Origin: an uncultured Clostridium sp.
GTDB lineage: Bacteria; Bacillota; Clostridia; TANB77; CAG-508
Reading direction: 5' to 3'
Assembly (NCBI GenBank): GCA_902492105.1
Contig: CABUKD010000014.1
Span: 1-44,023 of the forward strand
DNA length: 44,023 nt
Within the stretch, counting starts at the first letter, position 1, and the number at the start of each line of letters is the position of its first letter. Under the pieces are notes generated by a model that ran no database searches, was not told where the DNA came from, and saw nothing but the letters and a program-made list of their open reading frames with translations. Below are positions 34,160-43,175 of the stretch, piece after piece. The translations under genes and the position numbers were made by a program.

Positions 34160-36367
34160 TTATTTTCCTGTTCCCATTCTTTTTACTTCATAAACACTAT
34201 CTACTTTTCGAATTTGTTTTAAAAGTTTATTTAGCTCTTCTGTATTTTCTACTTCTACAGTCACTTCGGTTATAGCAATTCTTTCTTTATTAGCTTTTGA
34301 AGTTACTGCTAATAGCTTACATTTTGTACTTTCTATTTGCCTAATAATATCTGCTAAAAGTCCATTTCTTTCATTTCCATAAATTTCAATATCTACACTG
34401 TATTTTGTTTTTTCTGCTTCATACCAATAAACATCTATCATACGGTTTTCTTCTGATAATAGCGTTTTTACATTGCTACAGTCTTTACGGTGAACAGATA
34501 CTCCTCTTCCTTTGGTAATATATCCTACAATTTCATCTCCTGGAAGTGGGTTACAACATTTTGATAATTTTACTAAACAATTATCAATCCCTTTTACTAC
34601 AATACCTGTTCTGGATGGTTTATTTGGTACTATTTTTTCTTTGGATAATTCTTCTAATTTGGCTTCTACATTTTCGGTTTCATGTTCTTTTCTATATTCT
34701 TCTAGCATTCTGGCCACAATTTTGCCAGGAGAAATGGCACCAAAACCTACACTTGCATACATATCTTCCAAACTGTTATATTTATATCTATCTAAAGCAG
34801 CTTGGATATATTCTGTTTTAGCAAGTTCACTATGAGTCATACCTATTTTTCTAATTTCTTTTTCAATTAGGTCTTTTCCTTTTACAATGTTTTCTTCTCT
34901 TTCATTTTTCTTAAACCATGCTAGTATTTTATTTTTAGCAGTAGAACTTTTAATAAATTTTAGCCAGTCACGACTTGGGCCTTTTGATTGGTCTGATGTA
35001 ATAATTTCGACAATATCTCCATTTTTGAGTGGAGTAATAATTGGCATCATTTTACTATTAATTTTGGCACCTGTCATACGGTTTCCAATTTCGGCATGAA
35101 TATTATAAGCAAAATCAATAGGAGTACTTCCTTTTGGAAGTGCAATAATTTTTCCCTTTGGGGTAAATACATAAACTTCATCTTCAAATAACTCTGTTTT
35201 TAGAGTATTTAAAAATTCGTCTGGGTCTTGCATTTCCTTTTGCCATTCCAAAGTTTCACGAAGCCAAGATAATTTGTCTTCTGTTACTTTTACATTGGCT
35301 TTTTTATTTCCCATAAAGCTTGCTTCTTTATATGCCCAATGTGCAGCAATACCATATTCTGCTACACGGTGCATATCCCAAGTACGAATTTGTACTTCAA
35401 AAGGAGTTCCTTTTGGCCCAATTAAGGTAGTATGCAAAGATTGGTACATATTAGGTTTTGGCACTGAAATATAGTCTTTAAACCTTCCAGGCATTGGGTT
35501 ATATAATTCATGCACTACTCCTAGCACAGCATAACAGTCTTTTACAGAATTTACAATAACCCTTAAAGCAAATAAGTCATATACTTGGTCTAATGTAATA
35601 TTATCTCTTTTCATTTTACGATAAATACTATATAAATGTTTTGCTCTTCCTGTAATTTCTGCTTCAATATGTTGCTTTTTAACTGCCTTTCTGATTTCTT
35701 CCATAATCATATCAATAAATTTTAAGCGTTCTTCTCTTTTACGGTTAATACCTTCTACTAATTCACGATATTCTTCTGGATATAAATATTTAAAAGATAA
35801 ATCCTCTAGTTCCCATTTTAAAGAATACATACCTAAACGGTTAGCAAGTGGTGCATAAAGATCCATAGTTTCGTTAGCATTAGCAATTTGCCTATCGCGA
35901 CTTAAGTATTTTAAAGTTCTCATATTATGGAGTCTATCTGCTAGTTTAATTAAAATGACCCTAATATCTTTTCCCATGGCTAAAAACATTTTACGGTAGT
36001 TTTCTACTTGTTGTTCTTCCATACTTGCATACTGTAACTTGCTAAGTTTAGTAACCCCATCTACTAATTCTGCAATTTCTGCACTAAATTCTTGTACCAA
36101 ATCTTGTTTAGTAATGTCTGTATCTTCCACGGTATCATGTAAAAGTGCTGCACAAATGGTGCTATCGTCTAAACTTAACGTAGCTAAAATATAGGCTACC
36201 TGCACAGGATGAACAATATATGGTTCTCCTGACTTTCTTAATTGGTCACCATGGTGTGCTTTTGCAAATTCATAGGCTTTTCTTATTAATTTACTATCTG
36301 ATTTTCTATTATTCTTTTTACAAAGAGTAATAATATCTTCAATACTTCTTTCTTGTACTTCTGACAT
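34160..36367 (-). CDS. relA: Bifunctional (p)ppGpp synthetase/hydrolase RelA/SpoT (Rel)
   Basis: Makes and degrades the stringent-response alarmone. 735 residues: HD hydrolase domain with LLHDTVEDTD near residue 72, synthetase domain with KPNMYQSLHTT near residue 307, TGS domain (VYVFTPKGKIIALPKG near 397), and a C-terminal ACT domain. Both catalytic halves look intact, as in the single long Rel of Firmicutes. AAAGGAGG stands just before the start. It heads the relA-hydrolase-hisS operon. Confidence 0.97.
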   Translation of the reverse strand: MSEVQERSIEDIITLCKKNNRKSDSKLIRKAYEFAKAHHGDQLRKSGEPYIVHPVQVAYILATLSLDDSTICAALLHDTVEDTDITKQDLVQEFSAEIAELVDGVTKLSKLQYASMEEQQVENYRKMFLAMGKDIRVILIKLADRLHNMRTLKYLSRDRQIANANETMDLYAPLANRLGMYSLKWELEDLSFKYLYPEEYRELVEGINRKREERLKFIDMIMEEIRKAVKKQHIEAEITGRAKHLYSIYRKMKRDNITLDQVYDLFALRVIVNSVKDCYAVLGVVHELYNPMPGRFKDYISVPKPNMYQSLHTTLIGPKGTPFEVQIRTWDMHRVAEYGIAAHWAYKEASFMGNKKANVKVTEDKLSWLRETLEWQKEMQDPDEFLNTLKTELFEDEVYVFTPKGKIIALPKGSTPIDFAYNIHAEIGNRMTGAKINSKMMPIITPLKNGDIVEIITSDQSKGPSRDWLKFIKSSTAKNKILAWFKKNEREENIVKGKDLIEKEIRKIGMTHSELAKTEYIQAALDRYKYNSLEDMYASVGFGAISPGKIVARMLEEYRKEHETENVEAKLEELSKEKIVPNKPSRTGIVVKGIDNCLVKLSKCCNPLPGDEIVGYITKGRGVSVHRKDCSNVKTLLSEENRMIDVYWYEAEKTKYSVDIEIYGNERNGLLADIIRQIESTKCKLLAVTSKANKERIAITEVTVEVENTEELNKLLKQIRKVDSVYEVKRMGTGK

Positions 36368-36500
36368 ATTGTTCCTCCTTTCACATTTACTTATTTTTAC
36401 TTAATATTTTTTCTAATTTTTAACTGGTTAAAAATTGCTTTTATCCCTTTTATTCATTTTTTATATCAATAACTTCGTCATTTTGTATTTTTTACTTTAT

Positions 36501-38186
36501 TTAAGTTGCTTTTCTTAAGTCTTTTAAGTTAATTTGTATTTGCTCATTACCATTAAATTCATTTACCTCTAAAGAACCTACTACATCTACTTTATCTCCC
36601 ATACGATAATTTTCTGCTAAATTTCCCATATTAAAACCTATGGCATCTACTAATAAATTTTCTTGCCCTAACTTTAATTTTAAATGTTTGCCTTCTGATA
36701 AAGAACGAATTGCTTGTATTTTTAAATTACGGAATAGAAATAAAGGCAATTTATTGGCTTCTCCATAAGGTTCTAATAAACTTAAATCTTTTACCATTTG
36801 CAAATTAATTTGCTTTAAGTTAATTTCTTCATCTATTTGAATAATAGGTATTATATCACAAATATTGCATTTTTTAGCATATTCTTCAAATTCTTTTTTA
36901 AATTTTTCAAAGTTTTGTTTTTTTACCGTAATTCCTATAGCCATACTATGTCCACCAAATTTATCAATATAAGTAGAACAATTCATTAAAGCATCATGTA
37001 AATCAAAACCTGGAATACTTCTGCCAGAGCCCTTTCCTTCTTCTCCTTCAAAACAAATAAGGATACTTGGTTTAAAATAAATATCTGTTACCTTAGAAGC
37101 TACAATTCCTATTACTCCATGGTGCCATCCTTCACTACCAAGTACAATACAAGGTTCATCTTGTGGAGCATTTTGAATTTGTTCTATGGCTTGCTCAAAT
37201 ATTTTCTTTTCTGTAGTTTGTCTTTCTACATTATATTGGTTTAATTTTTCTGTAATATCTCTAGCTTCTTGAATATTATTGGTTAAAAAAAGTTTTAACG
37301 CTTCACTCTCTGCACCCATTCTACCACAAGCATTAATTCTAGGAGCTACTCCAAAAGAAATGGCTGTAGAATTCATATTTCTATACCCTATGGATTGTAG
37401 TAAAATTTTAAGTCCTATGTTTTTTGTCATAGGAACTAGTTGCAAACCAAGTTTTGCAATGGTTCTATTTTCATCTACCAAAGGTACAATATCAGAAATG
37501 GTTCCTACACAAACAATATCTAAATATTTTAAATATTCTTTTGCATCTAAGTTTAAGCTTATAGAAATAGCTTGAATTAATTTAAATACAACACCTACTC
37601 CTGCTAGTTGGTTAAATGGATACTCGTTATCCTTTCTTTTCGCATCTACTACTGCTAGACAGTTTGGAATTTGTTCTCCTGGCTCATGGTGGTCTGTAAC
37701 AATTACTTCTATTCCTAGTTGTTTTGCATATTCAATTTCTTCATTCCCAGAAATTCCACAATCTACTGTAATCATTAAAGTATAATTTTGCTCTGCTATT
37801 TGTTCTATAGCTTTTTTATTTAAGCCATAGCCTTCTTCTAAGCGGTTTGGCATATAGAAGCCTACCTCTAGCCCTCTTTCTGCTAAAAATTTTTTTAAAA
37901 CGGTAATGCTAGTAATACCATCTACATCATAATCTCCATAAATGATTACTTTTTCTTTTGCCTCAATTGCTTTTGATATTCTATCTACTGCTTGCTTCAT
38001 ATCTGGCATTAGAAATGGATCATGAAAATCGTTTCTTGTTGGATTTAAAAATAGCTGTACTTCTTGTGGACTTATAATATTTCTATTTACTAAAATGCTA
38101 GCAAGTAAAGGGCTAATATTATTTTCTTGTGCTACTTGCTCTATTTTTTCTTCTTCTCTTTTATTAACTTCCCATTTTTTATTCAT
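36501..38186 (-). CDS. recJ: Single-stranded-DNA-specific exonuclease RecJ
   Basis: 5'-3' single-strand exonuclease in recombination and mismatch repair. 561 residues: YGDYDVDGITS near residue 83 and VTDHHEPG near 165 are the DHH phosphoesterase metal motifs, LAGVGVVFKLI follows, and GGHSMAIGI with the DHHA1 region near residue 397 binds DNA. The C-terminus is an OB-like domain. It is shorter than some Firmicute RecJ proteins that carry an extra C-terminal domain. Located just before relA. Confidence 0.95.
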   Translation of the reverse strand: MNKKWEVNKREEEKIEQVAQENNISPLLASILVNRNIISPQEVQLFLNPTRNDFHDPFLMPDMKQAVDRISKAIEAKEKVIIYGDYDVDGITSITVLKKFLAERGLEVGFYMPNRLEEGYGLNKKAIEQIAEQNYTLMITVDCGISGNEEIEYAKQLGIEVIVTDHHEPGEQIPNCLAVVDAKRKDNEYPFNQLAGVGVVFKLIQAISISLNLDAKEYLKYLDIVCVGTISDIVPLVDENRTIAKLGLQLVPMTKNIGLKILLQSIGYRNMNSTAISFGVAPRINACGRMGAESEALKLFLTNNIQEARDITEKLNQYNVERQTTEKKIFEQAIEQIQNAPQDEPCIVLGSEGWHHGVIGIVASKVTDIYFKPSILICFEGEEGKGSGRSIPGFDLHDALMNCSTYIDKFGGHSMAIGITVKKQNFEKFKKEFEEYAKKCNICDIIPIIQIDEEINLKQINLQMVKDLSLLEPYGEANKLPLFLFRNLKIQAIRSLSEGKHLKLKLGQENLLVDAIGFNMGNLAENYRMGDKVDVVGSLEVNEFNGNEQIQINLKDLRKAT

Positions 38187-38287
38187 GTTTTTGGTCCTTC
38201 CTTTTAATATCTACTTTGCTATTCTCTTTTATTACAATTATAGTATATTTTACAATAAAACGGAGAATTTTAAAAGGGGAAAATAGG

Positions 38288-38325
38288 AAAAACACACAAA
38301 ATTAGTTAAAATTTTGTGTGTTTTT
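38288..38325. terminator. Terminator after the second pilin-like gene
   Basis: A perfect 16-bp stem (38288-38303 with 38310-38325) with a 6-base loop and flanking A/T runs, between the pilin-like gene and recJ. Confidence 0.8.
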
Positions 38326-38385
38326 ATTGTAGCTTACATAATATCATAAGTGAAGGGTGCTGAAGGAGCCAAGGAACAAGGTCAC

Positions 38386-38580
38386 CTAAAATGTCACAAG
38401 CACCGGACGAAAACCGCGGTCCGAGAAGGCATTTCCATCGTAGTTGGCAAAAGCTAAGAGACCGGCAAGGGACGAAACAGCAAAATTGCCTCCACGATAT
38501 AAGAACGAACGTTCCGCGTTAGCGAAGAGTGAATAATCTCCGTTCCATGAGCTGATAGCGTTATCTCCCTTGTTTGACGT
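38386..38580 (-). other. Candidate DGR variable region 2
   Basis: The last 65 codons switch to TTC, GCC, CTC, TCG, GAC and CGC within an otherwise AT-rich gene, and cover the ligand-binding face of the C-lectin fold (YRGGNFAVSS to RGFRPVLV). GC-rich sequence continues past the stop, as expected of an initiation-of-homing segment. No template was found here. Confidence 0.5.
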
Positions 38581-40845
38581 TTCATATATTGCATCTCCAT
38601 ATTTACTTGATGCTGCCATATAATTATTTGCAGCAGTGTCTGATGTTCCTACTGAATATACATCTTTTGTATAATTTTCTCCATTTACTAAACTTGAACC
38701 ATTATTTGTTAAACTTGCATTTCCGTTATTGATATATGCTGCCACATATTCCCATGCTCCTCCACTCATATCATATACTCCATATACGTTTCCTGTGGTA
38801 CTTGCTTGTGGAGCATTTCCTATGTTATATGCATCAGTTACTGTTGTATTGTCTACACTTGGACCTGTTCCTGCTTGGCCTGTTAAACCATTACTATTTG
38901 GATTTATCCATACTTCCTCATTTTTTCCATAAACGCTTTGTGCCAAATATGCTACTGCTCCCCATTCTGTATTTTTCATCATATGACTATTTAAGCTTGC
39001 ATTTCCTAGTGTATCTGTATCATAATTTAAACTTTTTGTATACATATCATTTATTGTGATATTTCTCCAACTATTTACTCCTGGCTGAATTTTGATGACT
39101 CCACTTGTTCCACCTGTTCCATTCTGATAACCTGCTGAATTTACTCCTGCGTCACTTTGGCTTGCCTCAAACTTTGCTACCCAGATTCCTTCTGCTGTAC
39201 TACTATATTCAAATCCTGGGTGTACTACATATCCATCTGGAAATTTTGTATAATTATTGGTTGTTGTTGCATTATATTCTACTATTGTTTTTCCTGTTCT
39301 TCCTACATTTGTGGTTCCTTGTAAAAATTCTATATTGATTGTTCCTCCTGTTGCACTATTGGTATGATATCCTGTTTCTATTTGGTAGGCATATCTTGGT
39401 ATCCATACCCACATACTTCCATCTGCTGTTATTGCATTTGCCCATTTCTTACTTGTTAAGTTTCCTGGGTTATTTTCTCCTACATATACTATCGGTGTCA
39501 TTCCCTCTCCTAATACTGGGGCATTTACTTCTGTTCCATAGTTATACCAGTTTGGATCATCTTCTGTTGTTGCTTGCCAATTTTCTGGTATAGTAGATAC
39601 TTCCACCTTTTCACTGATGGCCTCTACTTTATTTCCTGCTTGGTCTACTGCTAGGATGTGTAAGTAATAGTCTCCTCCTGTTTCTGTATTTAAGCTTAAG
39701 TTTTGTGTTGTTTGTGTTCCTGTAAATGTTTGTGTATAACTTGCATCTTCTGTTCCTATATTTCCTGCATTTGTGTTATATACCCATTTTGATGCTGCTA
39801 CATTTACTCCACTTTCTTCATCTGTTAGGGTTACTTCTGCTGTTATTGCTTTTCCTATTTGTGCTGCTGTAGTACTTAAGTTTATTTCTACTTCTGGCAC
39901 TTTATTATCCATTATATTTAATGTCATGTAATCTCCACTATTTAGTCCATCATATAGTCTTGCAAATATGGTATCTCCATTTGCTAACCCTGTTATGGTT
40001 ACTTCTTTTGTTCCTGTTGCTTCTCTTGTCCAACTTCCTTCTGTTGTTCCATTCTTTTGCCATTCTATTTGGTAACCTTCTTCTGCTGTAGCTATTACCG
40101 CTGTTGCTTGCCCATTACTCCATGTTAAATCTTTTAAATCGATTGTTAATGGTATTTCTCCTACTTGTATGGTTCTTTCTACTGTCTTTTGTTCTCCTTG
40201 TTTTGTTGCTTCAACTTTTATGGTGTAAATGCCGCCTTGTTCTAAATTACTAAAGGTATGTGTTGTTGCTTCTATTGCTTCTGCTGCTCCGTATTCTTCC
40301 CCTTGTTTCTTTATATAATATTTAATGTTACTTGCTCCTTCTGCTCTTACTAATTCTATTTGCACGCTATTGGTTGTTACATTTACTACCTTGATTCCTA
40401 TATTTAAGTTTGCTCCTTTTCCTATGTAGTCTATTAGTATATTTTTTATATCTTTTTTACTTGGTTCTAACGTTACTTCAAACACATATCCTGGTACGGT
40501 TGTTACCTCAAATGTTGTTTCTCCTGTTGGTAATATATCTGTATCTTGGTCTGCTATTATTTCTTCTTTCTCTATTTGTTCCCAATACTTATCTAAGTCA
40601 TAGGTACCTAAGCCTGCCACATGTACCGGTATTTTGGCTAGTTCTAATTTTTCTCTCATTTCTGCTATTTCTTGTTGTTCTTTACTATTTTGTGCTGAGA
40701 ATATAATTCCATCTGAACTAAAGAGTAAATTTATGGTTACCCCTGCTAAAATTAGTAGTACTACTATGGTTACTACTAAAGCTATTAAAGTTATTCCTAA
40801 ATTTTGTTTGCTTCTTATTCTTTCTTTTTCTTGTGTTTCTTTCAT
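38386..40845 (-). CDS. Large prepilin-anchored surface protein with Fn3/Ig-like repeats and a variable FGE/C-lectin C-terminus
   Basis: 819 residues. The prepilin signal QNLGITLIALVVTIVVLL is at residues 14-31, cleaved after G. Residues about 150-235 look like a fibronectin type III domain (GGIYTIKVEATKQG), 235-410 like bacterial Ig-like folds (DESGV..., AVDQAGNKVEAIS), and 455-819 a sulfatase-modifying-factor/C-type-lectin fold (MWVWIPRYAYQ, GIWVAKFEAS, VYDMSGGAWEYVAAY, and an ending with RGFRPVLVTF). The gene is intact. It probably projects a ligand-binding head from a pilus or the cell surface. GGAGG precedes the start. It is related to the broken gene at 28886-30130 in anchor, fold and leader. 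Confidence 0.8.
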   Translation of the reverse strand: MKETQEKERIRSKQNLGITLIALVVTIVVLLILAGVTINLLFSSDGIIFSAQNSKEQQEIAEMREKLELAKIPVHVAGLGTYDLDKYWEQIEKEEIIADQDTDILPTGETTFEVTTVPGYVFEVTLEPSKKDIKNILIDYIGKGANLNIGIKVVNVTTNSVQIELVRAEGASNIKYYIKKQGEEYGAAEAIEATTHTFSNLEQGGIYTIKVEATKQGEQKTVERTIQVGEIPLTIDLKDLTWSNGQATAVIATAEEGYQIEWQKNGTTEGSWTREATGTKEVTITGLANGDTIFARLYDGLNSGDYMTLNIMDNKVPEVEINLSTTAAQIGKAITAEVTLTDEESGVNVAASKWVYNTNAGNIGTEDASYTQTFTGTQTTQNLSLNTETGGDYYLHILAVDQAGNKVEAISEKVEVSTIPENWQATTEDDPNWYNYGTEVNAPVLGEGMTPIVYVGENNPGNLTSKKWANAITADGSMWVWIPRYAYQIETGYHTNSATGGTINIEFLQGTTNVGRTGKTIVEYNATTTNNYTKFPDGYVVHPGFEYSSTAEGIWVAKFEASQSDAGVNSAGYQNGTGGTSGVIKIQPGVNSWRNITINDMYTKSLNYDTDTLGNASLNSHMMKNTEWGAVAYLAQSVYGKNEEVWINPNSNGLTGQAGTGPSVDNTTVTDAYNIGNAPQASTTGNVYGVYDMSGGAWEYVAAYINNGNASLTNNGSSLVNGENYTKDVYSVGTSDTAANNYMAASSKYGDAIYETSNKGDNAISSWNGDYSLFANAERSFLYRGGNFAVSSLAGLLAFANYDGNAFSDRGFRPVLVTF

Positions 40846-41053
40846 TTTTTCTTTTTCCTCCCATCAATACTTTTTATATCTATTTTTTAATATTAAAATC
40901 TTTTAAAACTAAAATTTTTTATTCTTATTTTACCTTTTTTCTTGTGTTTTATTCTTTTTACTAATATCTTTACTAAAATATTTTTAAATCCATATAAATA
41001 TTTTACGTTTATTTCATTATACTATTCTTTTATTTCTATGTAAAGAAAAATTT

Positions 41054-41087
41054 AAGCTGAATTATACTTTTTTGTATAATCCACCTT
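41054..41087 (-). promoter_or_regulatory. Leader hairpin of the second pilin-like gene (possible attenuator)
   Basis: Minus-strand arms 41087-41074 and 41067-41054 pair over 14 positions with one mismatch and one G-U, followed by AAATTTTTC. Compared with the first leader hairpin, two pairs change on both sides and stay paired. An inner small hairpin (41132-41148, CTAAG/CTTAG) also covaries with its partner (30308-30322). Confidence 0.6.
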
Positions 41088-41132
41088 TTAAATTTTGATA
41101 TTTTATATATAATTTTGGTACAGCAAGCAAAA

Positions 41133-41210
41133 CTAAGTCTCTCTTAGTTGTTGGCTTAAATTGTAACTCTCTCTCTCTCTCTCTCTTACTATTTCAGTAC
41201 TTTCAAGCAT
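41133..41210 (-). CDS. Short leader ORF with (GA)10 tract, upstream of pilin-like gene 2
   Basis: 25 codons: MLESTEIVRERERES, then YNLSQQLRET and TAG. AAGGG lies about ten bases upstream. The EIVRERE core matches the first leader, but the tract is (GA)10 instead of (GA)8, so the frame after it differs. The ORF ends inside the small CTAAG/CTTAG hairpin. Confidence 0.5.
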   Translation of the reverse strand: MLESTEIVRERERESYNLSQQLRET

Positions 41211-41240
41211 TCTGTTTTTTCCCTTCGTTTTTCTGCTCCT

Positions 41241-41269
41241 ATTATACCAATATCTTTTTTGCTTTTCAA
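41241..41269 (-). promoter_or_regulatory. Promoter of the second pilin-like gene
   Basis: TTGAAA (41269-41264) and TATAAT (41246-41241) on the minus strand are exactly 17 bases apart. The transcript would have a leader of about 390 bases containing the short ORF and hairpins. The rest of 40846-41334 shows nothing else. Confidence 0.75.
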
Positions 41270-41334
41270 GTACTTTTTCTCTTTTATTTTTCAAATTTGT
41301 ATTTTCTCGTTCTTAATATATTACTTTTTCTAAT

Positions 41335-42271
41335 CTATTCTATATTTTCTTCCAATACTCTAATCCAATTTCTTCCCATTATTTTTTCTATCTCTTGTTC
41401 ATAAAATCCCGCTTTTTTTAGTTCTTGTATTAAATTAGGAATATCAGAAATCTTTTTTGCCCCTTTTGTTTGTTCTTCTTCATCTAAACCATCAAAATCA
41501 CTGCCAAGCCCTACATAGCTAGTTCCTACTAAATTAGCAATATAGCAAATATGTTTTACAATATCTTGTACTGTGGCTATTCCAGTTTCTGATAAAAATG
41601 TTGCGCAATAGCAAATTCCTATTATTCCATTCCCATTTGCTATTTGCTTTATTTGCTCGTCACTTAAATTTCTAGGATGATGGCATAAAGCATCACAACA
41701 AGAATGGGTAGCAACTACAGGTGCTTGAGATAATTTTACCGTGTCCCAAAATGTTTTTGATGAACTATGGGAAACATCTATTAGCATTTTCATTTCATTC
41801 ATTTTCTGAATATATTGTTTGCCAAATGTAGTAAGTCCAGTATCTTGCTTTGTTTCTGCACCTGTTCCGAAGTAAATTATCTTCATTCCATGTGGTAGTA
41901 ATAACTCTGACACCTTTGCTATAGAAGTAGTCTATATTTTCTAAGTTATTTTCTATGGCTCTTCCATTTTCAATGGTATAAAGAAATGCTAGCTTCTGTC
42001 CTTTTTGAAATTCATCTAAGTCTTTTCTGCTTTTTATTTGTATGGTTTCATTTTGATATTTTTCTAATTGTTGATCCATACAGGTAAGAATATTGTTTGC
42101 TCTTTGAAATGAGTTTTGATATTTTGGATGTACAAAGGCTGCTGTTAGTTGTAGCATTGGTGCAAATTTCTGTGCATCTGATAAGTTAAAGCTAAGGCTT
42201 TTATCTTGAAAATCTGACTTTTCATCTAATATTTTACTAAAAGTATCGCAATGGCCATCTACTAAAATCAT
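41335..42271 (-). CDS. Membrane-dipeptidase family (M19) zinc dipeptidase, read through a +1 shift at CGG
   Basis: Hydrolyses dipeptides with two zinc ions; bacterial members often lack a signal and act in the cytoplasm, as here. Joined frames give 311 residues: VDGHCDT at residues 4-10 (HxD metal ligands), IENGRAIE near 100 (metal-bridging glutamate), LIDVSHSS near 158, ATHSCCDALCHHPRN near 178 and GLGSDFDG near 255. The break is at TTA CTT CGG AAC; skipping C gives CTT GGA ACA GGT and continues NLLGTGAETKQDTGLT. 937 minus 1 is divisible by 3. Every metal ligand is present only if both parts are joined. Confidence 0.88.
41867..41869 (-). other. In-frame CGG, +1 recoding site 5 (dipeptidase)
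   Basis: CTT CGG AAC in the zero frame; CTT GGA ACA after skipping C, placing a glycine in NLLGTGAET. The zero frame runs on for about 25 codons before it stops. Confidence 0.75.
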
Positions 42272-42329
42272 AACAATCCGCCCTTTCAGCTATTTCTTAC
42301 GATAATTTTTTATTATATTATTATATGCT

Positions 42330-43175
42330 TTAAGCTTGATTGGTATTGCTATTTTCTTGTGTTTTTATTTTTACATTTCCAACTCCACCTGATATTGTTA
42401 TGTTATTTTGTCCTCTGCCATAAATGTGGTTATTTAAGCATTTTTGTTCATTTAATGTCATATTTCCAATACCAGTTTTAGTTGTAATGGTATACTGGTC
42501 TTTTTCTCCCATTAACTCTAATTGAATATTTCCTACTCCACTGTCAATTTTACTATTTCCAAGAATTTCTGCTGACATTTCTACTTCGCCAATTCCTGTA
42601 TCTAGATCCAAATTTCTTAATTTACTATTTTTTATGACTAATTTTCCAGCAGCTCCGTCTATTTTTATTTCATTTTGAACAGTCAAATTGTCAACATCAA
42701 TATTTCCAATACCACCATTTAGTTCCAATTTGTCTACTGTTATATTTTCTATTTTATTATTTCCTAAATTTACATCAAGATCTATTTGACTTAATGCTAC
42801 TTGTGTAGGAACAGTAATTACTATTTTAGCTTGTGTGTTGTTTTGAAATAAACTCTTACTGCCTTCTTCTTTTACTTTTAAGATACTGCCTGATATTTTT
42901 GCACTAAATTGCTTTGGCAAATTAGTACCTTCTACTTTCCATTGTTCTCCTGTTTGTATTGTTAATTGAGAAACTGTGGTTTCCACTTCTAACCTTTTAA
43001 TGTTTTGTTGATAAGTTTCTGTAAAGTCAATCGTTTCTTCTCTAGTTGTTGTAGTAAGCAAATCTACTCCTACTAAAGTAGAAACACCAAAAATAATCCA
43101 GCCAAATATATTTACAATAATAACTATGGCAAAAATAATGGCAAGTATTTTTATAATTTGTTGACCTGTACTCAT
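42330..43175 (-). CDS. DUF4097-like putative adhesin with N-terminal membrane anchor
   Basis: 281 residues: membrane helix around residues 8-28, then a repetitive beta-strand region (VELNGGIGN, DVDNLTVQNEI, GIGEVEMSAE, SGVGNIQLE) with short Gly-Gly-x-Gly turns, typical of the right-handed beta-helix of DUF4097/adhesin proteins. In Firmicutes such genes commonly sit beside LiaF-like genes in envelope-stress operons. The start overlaps the stop of the LiaF-like gene by ATGA. No ligand can be inferred. Confidence 0.75.
   Translation of the reverse strand: MSTGQQIIKILAIIFAIVIIVNIFGWIIFGVSTLVGVDLLTTTTREETIDFTETYQQNIKRLEVETTVSQLTIQTGEQWKVEGTNLPKQFSAKISGSILKVKEEGSKSLFQNNTQAKIVITVPTQVALSQIDLDVNLGNNKIENITVDKLELNGGIGNIDVDNLTVQNEIKIDGAAGKLVIKNSKLRNLDLDTGIGEVEMSAEILGNSKIDSGVGNIQLELMGEKDQYTITTKTGIGNMTLNEQKCLNNHIYGRGQNNITISGGVGNVKIKTQENSNTNQA

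Noticed and set aside
3147..42271. CGG reassigned to another amino acid without a frame change
   Set aside because: At all five sites the downstream protein is only recovered in the +1 frame, so simple reassignment does not restore any of the genes.
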